A stretch of DNA of 56,433 nucleotides from positions 1 through 56,433 of the forward strand of contig JANYDA010000055.1 of the NCBI GenBank assembly GCA_025360005.1. Direction: 5' to 3'. A program made the position numbers and the translations under genes. Under the pieces are notes generated by a model, which saw only the letters and a list, made by a program, of their open reading frames with translations, did no database searches and was not told the origin of the DNA. This document shows, piece by piece, positions 53,495-56,433 of the stretch (its first letter is position 1; each line of letters opens with the position of its first letter). The stretch comes from Fibrobacteria bacterium. Its GTDB lineage: Bacteria; Fibrobacterota; Fibrobacteria; UBA11236.

Positions 53495-54753
53495 CGGCTT
53501 CGCCTGAAGTGCCCGAAGGCCTCCTGAAGCTTAAAGTAAACCGGTGTTCCCGACTCCCTATGGCGCCGGTACCAATGCTCGATCAGAACCAGCAGGGAAA
53601 GGAGCACGAACCCGACGAAAAAAGCCAGGATGCATATGGCCCCGCGCTTGGGGCTGGAACGTTTCTGGGGCGTTTCGGCCATCTCCATCGCCGTCACCAC
53701 CGGCGAATTGTTGGCCTCGCGGAATTTGGCCTGCTCGTACATCTGCAGGATATAGGCGTATAGGCTTTCCTGGATCTTCACATCCCGGTACAGGTAGGCG
53801 TAATTGATGGCCAGCTCCGGCGTCTTGCGGAGGGGCATGATCAAGGAGCCGCTGCCTTCCTGCATATAGTTTTCAATGCGCCGCTTGAGAACGCCTTCCT
53901 TTTTGGTCAATTCGGATACGCGCGTATTCTGGGATCCGAATTTCGAGGCCAGCTCGTCCTTTTCAATCTTTGTGGACATGGCCTCGGCTTCAATGCCCGC
54001 CAACGCCTCCACCGTAGCCTTCACCTGACCATCCAGGTCGATCATGTTGTTCTTGACCTGGAAATCGGCCAGCTTATGGTGGACGGAATCCAAAGTGGCG
54101 GTCATCAGCCTCAAGCGTTCCTCGAAAAAGATGCGGGAGCCCTTGGCGCTTTGCTTGGCCAAATCGAAGCTCATGCTGTCGAGCTTCTGGATGATGAAGT
54201 TGATCATATCGGCGGCCAAGCGCGGATCGCGATCCTTCACTGTGATTTCGATGTTGTCCATCTTGTCTTCTTCGAATGAATAGTGCTTGTTCAAGGCCTT
54301 GATGGCATCTTCGATGGGCGGCGGTTTCTTGAATTTGTAATGATGGGGCAAATCGAAACGCCTGATCACGGACTCCGCCAAAGTGCGGCTATCCAGGATG
54401 GTGAGGTAGCGGTTATTATCCTCCTTGCCGAACATATCCATAGAACGCAAAAGGCCGCCGATGGGGATATCGCCCATCAGGGAACCTAGGGGCGAAGAGG
54501 AATTCGATTTAGGGGGGAGCAGGACGGCCGTGGCCGTATAGGATTTTTCCATTACGAAAACCGTGATCAGGGCGCCCGCGCTGATAAGGATCATCCCCAC
54601 CAGCATGAACATTTTCCGCCCCAGGAGAATGAGGACAATATCCAGCAACCCTAAACCGTCCGTATCCGGAAGCTTGCCTTGGCCGCCCGCCACCGGGACA
54701 CGCAGGGCGTTCTTGTCGTTGGGATTGGACTCCATGGGACTTCCGGCTATCAT
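53491..54753 (-). CDS. wzz: Wzz/polysaccharide co-polymerase chain-length determinant, 420 aa
   Basis: The two flanking membrane helices are visible (about 48-68 and 373-395), with a Wzz domain after the first (YTATAVLLPPKSNSSSPLGS) and a long coiled-coil periplasmic stretch (DSVHHKLADFQVKNNMIDLD). The proline-rich segment before the second helix is PQKRSSPKRG. There is no C-terminal tyrosine-kinase domain, so it is a PCP-1/2 type regulator of chain length. The start at 54753 follows AAGGAGGGCGAG. An adjacent Wzc kinase is absent. Confidence 0.9.
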   Translation of the reverse strand: MIAGSPMESNPNDKNALRVPVAGGQGKLPDTDGLGLLDIVLILLGRKMFMLVGMILISAGALITVFVMEKSYTATAVLLPPKSNSSSPLGSLMGDIPIGGLLRSMDMFGKEDNNRYLTILDSRTLAESVIRRFDLPHHYKFKKPPPIEDAIKALNKHYSFEEDKMDNIEITVKDRDPRLAADMINFIIQKLDSMSFDLAKQSAKGSRIFFEERLRLMTATLDSVHHKLADFQVKNNMIDLDGQVKATVEALAGIEAEAMSTKIEKDELASKFGSQNTRVSELTKKEGVLKRRIENYMQEGSGSLIMPLRKTPELAINYAYLYRDVKIQESLYAYILQMYEQAKFREANNSPVVTAMEMAETPQKRSSPKRGAICILAFFVGFVLLSLLVLIEHWYRRHRESGTPVYFKLQEAFGHFRRSR

Positions 54754-54938
54754 CTCGCCCTCCTTGCCAAATCCGCGCAGCGGATCGCGGACTCGCCTAT
54801 CCCGTATCGCACGCTTTCCCTGCGCCATGCCGGCACAAGGCGGATATCGGGATTTCGGGCGGGATTCACGGGGGATAAACTACTTAATGCGGGATGAAAA
54901 GTAAATTCCGGACCGGCCGGATCCGGATGCGGCGGGAG

Positions 54939-56126
54939 TTAAGGCAAACGCTCCTGCCCCGCATAGAGCAGGTAGTCCACCTGGAAATTCCGCCCCTCCA
55001 GCAAGGTCAGCGTCACGGTTGCTTTTTGCGGCGTTTGCGATCGGTGCAACAGCTTGAAGCGCATTACCCCTCCGCCCCAATCGCCCGCGAAATAATCGGA
55101 CAAGGTATCCACGGGTACGCCGTTGACGCTAACCTCCAGGCGTCCGGTCCCTAACTTGGTGACATGATAGCCCAAAGTAACTTCCTTCCCGAAATAGTCG
55201 AAGCTCATTCCCGGACCGGCGGTAAAATCCATGAAGCCGATGCGGCCCTGTTCTTTGGATATCGGCGCCCAGCTCCCGGCCAGCGACACCCGGAGCGATG
55301 AATCCGCGGTATGGTAAAAACCCGCCGTATCGTATACGGTACCGTATATCGGGGCCGGCACGGGAGCGATAGCGTCGTCCTTTTCCTGGTGGGCCGTGGC
55401 GCGCAGAAGGGAGAAGAGCGTGTACGCGCCCATGAAATGGCCCGCATCGATAGGATGGACGACTTGGGTGATCAGGGAATCGGCGGATATGATGCTGTCC
55501 TGGATGAAAGGCCAAGCCGCCCGCATCAGGCTGACCATGGGCAATCCGTAATGGAGCCCCGTGGGGATCATTTTGTTTTCGCCGTCGTAAGTGCCGTTCC
55601 CCTGCAAGCTGAAATAAAGCAGTACCGCCGTATGGGGATCCGCCAGGCATTGCCGGATCAATCCTTCGTAAGACTGCGGCATCAAGAGGGTATCGCCCGG
55701 ATCATTGTTTACGGCGAATTCGATCACTACCAGGTCCGGCGCGGCATAAAGCATGTCCTCGCGCGCGCGGGAAGCGCCGAAGCGGCTGTCCGTGCCGCCT
55801 ATCCCCGCATTCACTTCCTGGAAGCGCGCGGCCGGGAAAAGCTTTCCCAGGAAAAGGCAGAACTGGCTCGAGTACCTGCGCGCGGGAACGGTAGCCACGG
55901 CTCCCGCCGTTACGGAACCGCCGATGAAGCCGATGCGGATATCCCCGCCTTGGCGGCATTTCTTGAGGAACGCTTGCAGGCGGCCGTTGCTGCCGGCGGA
56001 GACTACTGACCGATCAATGGCGGTCTTGATCAGGGGATTGATGCCCTGAACTGTCAAGGTGGTATCCCATCCTGTCTCTTCCATAGCGGCGGGAGAAGTA
56101 CTATCCTGGCACCCTGCGAAGATCAA
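54939..56126 (-). CDS. SGNH/GDSL-type hydrolase, probable lipoprotein, 395 aa
   Basis: The esterase motifs are visible: block I GFIGGSVTAGA (GGS in place of GDS), block III VVIEFAVNNDPGD and block V HPIDAGH. The C-terminal ~130 residues form a beta-rich domain. Such enzymes add or remove acyl groups on sugars, fitting the polysaccharide locus. The first usable in-frame start is TTG at 56126, directly before IFAGC, which looks like a lipobox; the frame upstream encodes a hydrophobic stretch and RSIR with no start codon. Restoring one C in the C6 run (56203-56208) would bring in a GTG start at 56212 and a full lipoprotein signal peptide. Confidence 0.8.
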   Translation of the reverse strand: MIFAGCQDSTSPAAMEETGWDTTLTVQGINPLIKTAIDRSVVSAGSNGRLQAFLKKCRQGGDIRIGFIGGSVTAGAVATVPARRYSSQFCLFLGKLFPAARFQEVNAGIGGTDSRFGASRAREDMLYAAPDLVVIEFAVNNDPGDTLLMPQSYEGLIRQCLADPHTAVLLYFSLQGNGTYDGENKMIPTGLHYGLPMVSLMRAAWPFIQDSIISADSLITQVVHPIDAGHFMGAYTLFSLLRATAHQEKDDAIAPVPAPIYGTVYDTAGFYHTADSSLRVSLAGSWAPISKEQGRIGFMDFTAGPGMSFDYFGKEVTLGYHVTKLGTGRLEVSVNGVPVDTLSDYFAGDWGGGVMRFKLLHRSQTPQKATVTLTLLEGRNFQVDYLLYAGQERLP

Positions 56127-56287
56127 AGCTGCCAGCGCCAGAAACGATGCGGCGGCACTCCGGATCGATCGGGGAGCGGCGGGCGTGCCGCCTGCACGGG
56201 AAGGGGGGTCACGACACAGAAATGCAGTGCATCTCTTTATTACAACGATTAAGTCAAATCCCCCTGCTCATTAATCTTTTCTGACGC

Positions 56288-56433
56288 TTAATGGTTCTGA
56301 GGAAGGTCCTTGCTCGCAAGGTTCCCAAACTTGGTCACTTTAGCATCGAAGAATAAGTTAACGGTGCCCACGGGACCATGGCGGTGCTTGGCAACAATAA
56401 CTTCTGCTTTGTTATAGATTTGGTTCATTTTTT
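56288..56433 (-). CDS. dnaB: Replicative DNA helicase DnaB, C-terminal end (partial)
   Basis: The minus-strand frame is open to the window edge and reads NKAEVIVAKHRHGPVGTVNL then FFDAKVTKFGNL, ending at the TAA at 56288-56290. This is the conserved C-terminus of DnaB (AEVIxAKxRxGPxGTVxLxF). About 48 codons are inside the window, and the rest lies to the right. DnaB unwinds DNA ahead of the replication fork. The frame and stop are intact. Confidence 0.88.
   Translation of the reverse strand, partial: KMNQIYNKAEVIVAKHRHGPVGTVNLFFDAKVTKFGNLASKDLPQNH

Noticed and set aside
1-56433. CRISPR arrays, rRNA genes and intact insertion sequences
   Set aside because: I looked for regularly spaced repeats, rRNA segments and transposase genes and found none.

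Overview
The window comes from a Gram-negative (diderm) bacterium: it carries several outer-membrane beta-barrel proteins, a TonB/ExbB/ExbD energiser, a Wza-type polysaccharide exporter and lipoprotein-like secretion signals. Protein style (a leucine-rich-repeat secreted protein with a sorting-domain-like tail, a cellulose-binding/nucleoside-hydrolase-like secreted protein, a TonB operon containing a DUF3450 protein) is compatible with Fibrobacterota or a neighbouring environmental phylum. That placement is inference; no rRNA or other phylogenetic marker is complete here. Only the last ~48 codons of dnaB are present, at the right edge.

Nitrogen block (1-16.4 kb). Two porin-like genes (minus strand) share a 19-of-20-bp element upstream. 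They are followed by a urease operon read leftwards, ureD - fused ureA/B - ureC - ureF - ureG - a small secreted protein, with no ureE. Divergent from it is a complete urea ABC transporter, urtABCDE, then an Amt ammonium transporter. A consensus -24/-12 (sigma-54) promoter lies in front of urtA and a near-consensus one in front of amt. Together these would take up urea, hydrolyse it in the cytoplasm and recapture ammonium under nitrogen limitation.

Accessory middle (16.4-31 kb). A tRNA-Pro(CGG) gene is followed by the decayed C-terminal end of a serine recombinase. Next come a secreted beta-helix protein, an ABC exporter, a frameshifted oxidoreductase divergent from a frameshifted HxlR regulator, an LRR protein, a LTxxQ-motif periplasmic protein with a His-rich repeat tail behind a CsoR-like palindrome, an outer-membrane protein, a frameshifted DUF1328 gene, a glycogen debranching enzyme, a hemerythrin and a DedA-PAP2 fusion whose PAP2 catalytic residues are mostly replaced.

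Transport and signalling (31-39.8 kb). A DUF1593-type secreted protein, a phosphate-porin-like barrel, a DUF485/ActP acetate permease pair, a hybrid histidine kinase, YqeY and a BFD-like [2Fe-2S] protein.

Envelope block (39.8-56.3 kb). A tightly coupled TonB operon (DUF3450, ExbB with a long periplasmic domain, second ExbB, ExbD, TonB, TPR protein) in which four of five junctions are ATGA overlaps. It runs into a Wzx/Wzy-type surface polysaccharide locus: Wza exporter, two methyltransferases, two glycosyltransferases, flippase, polymerase, chain-length regulator and an SGNH hydrolase, arranged on both strands.
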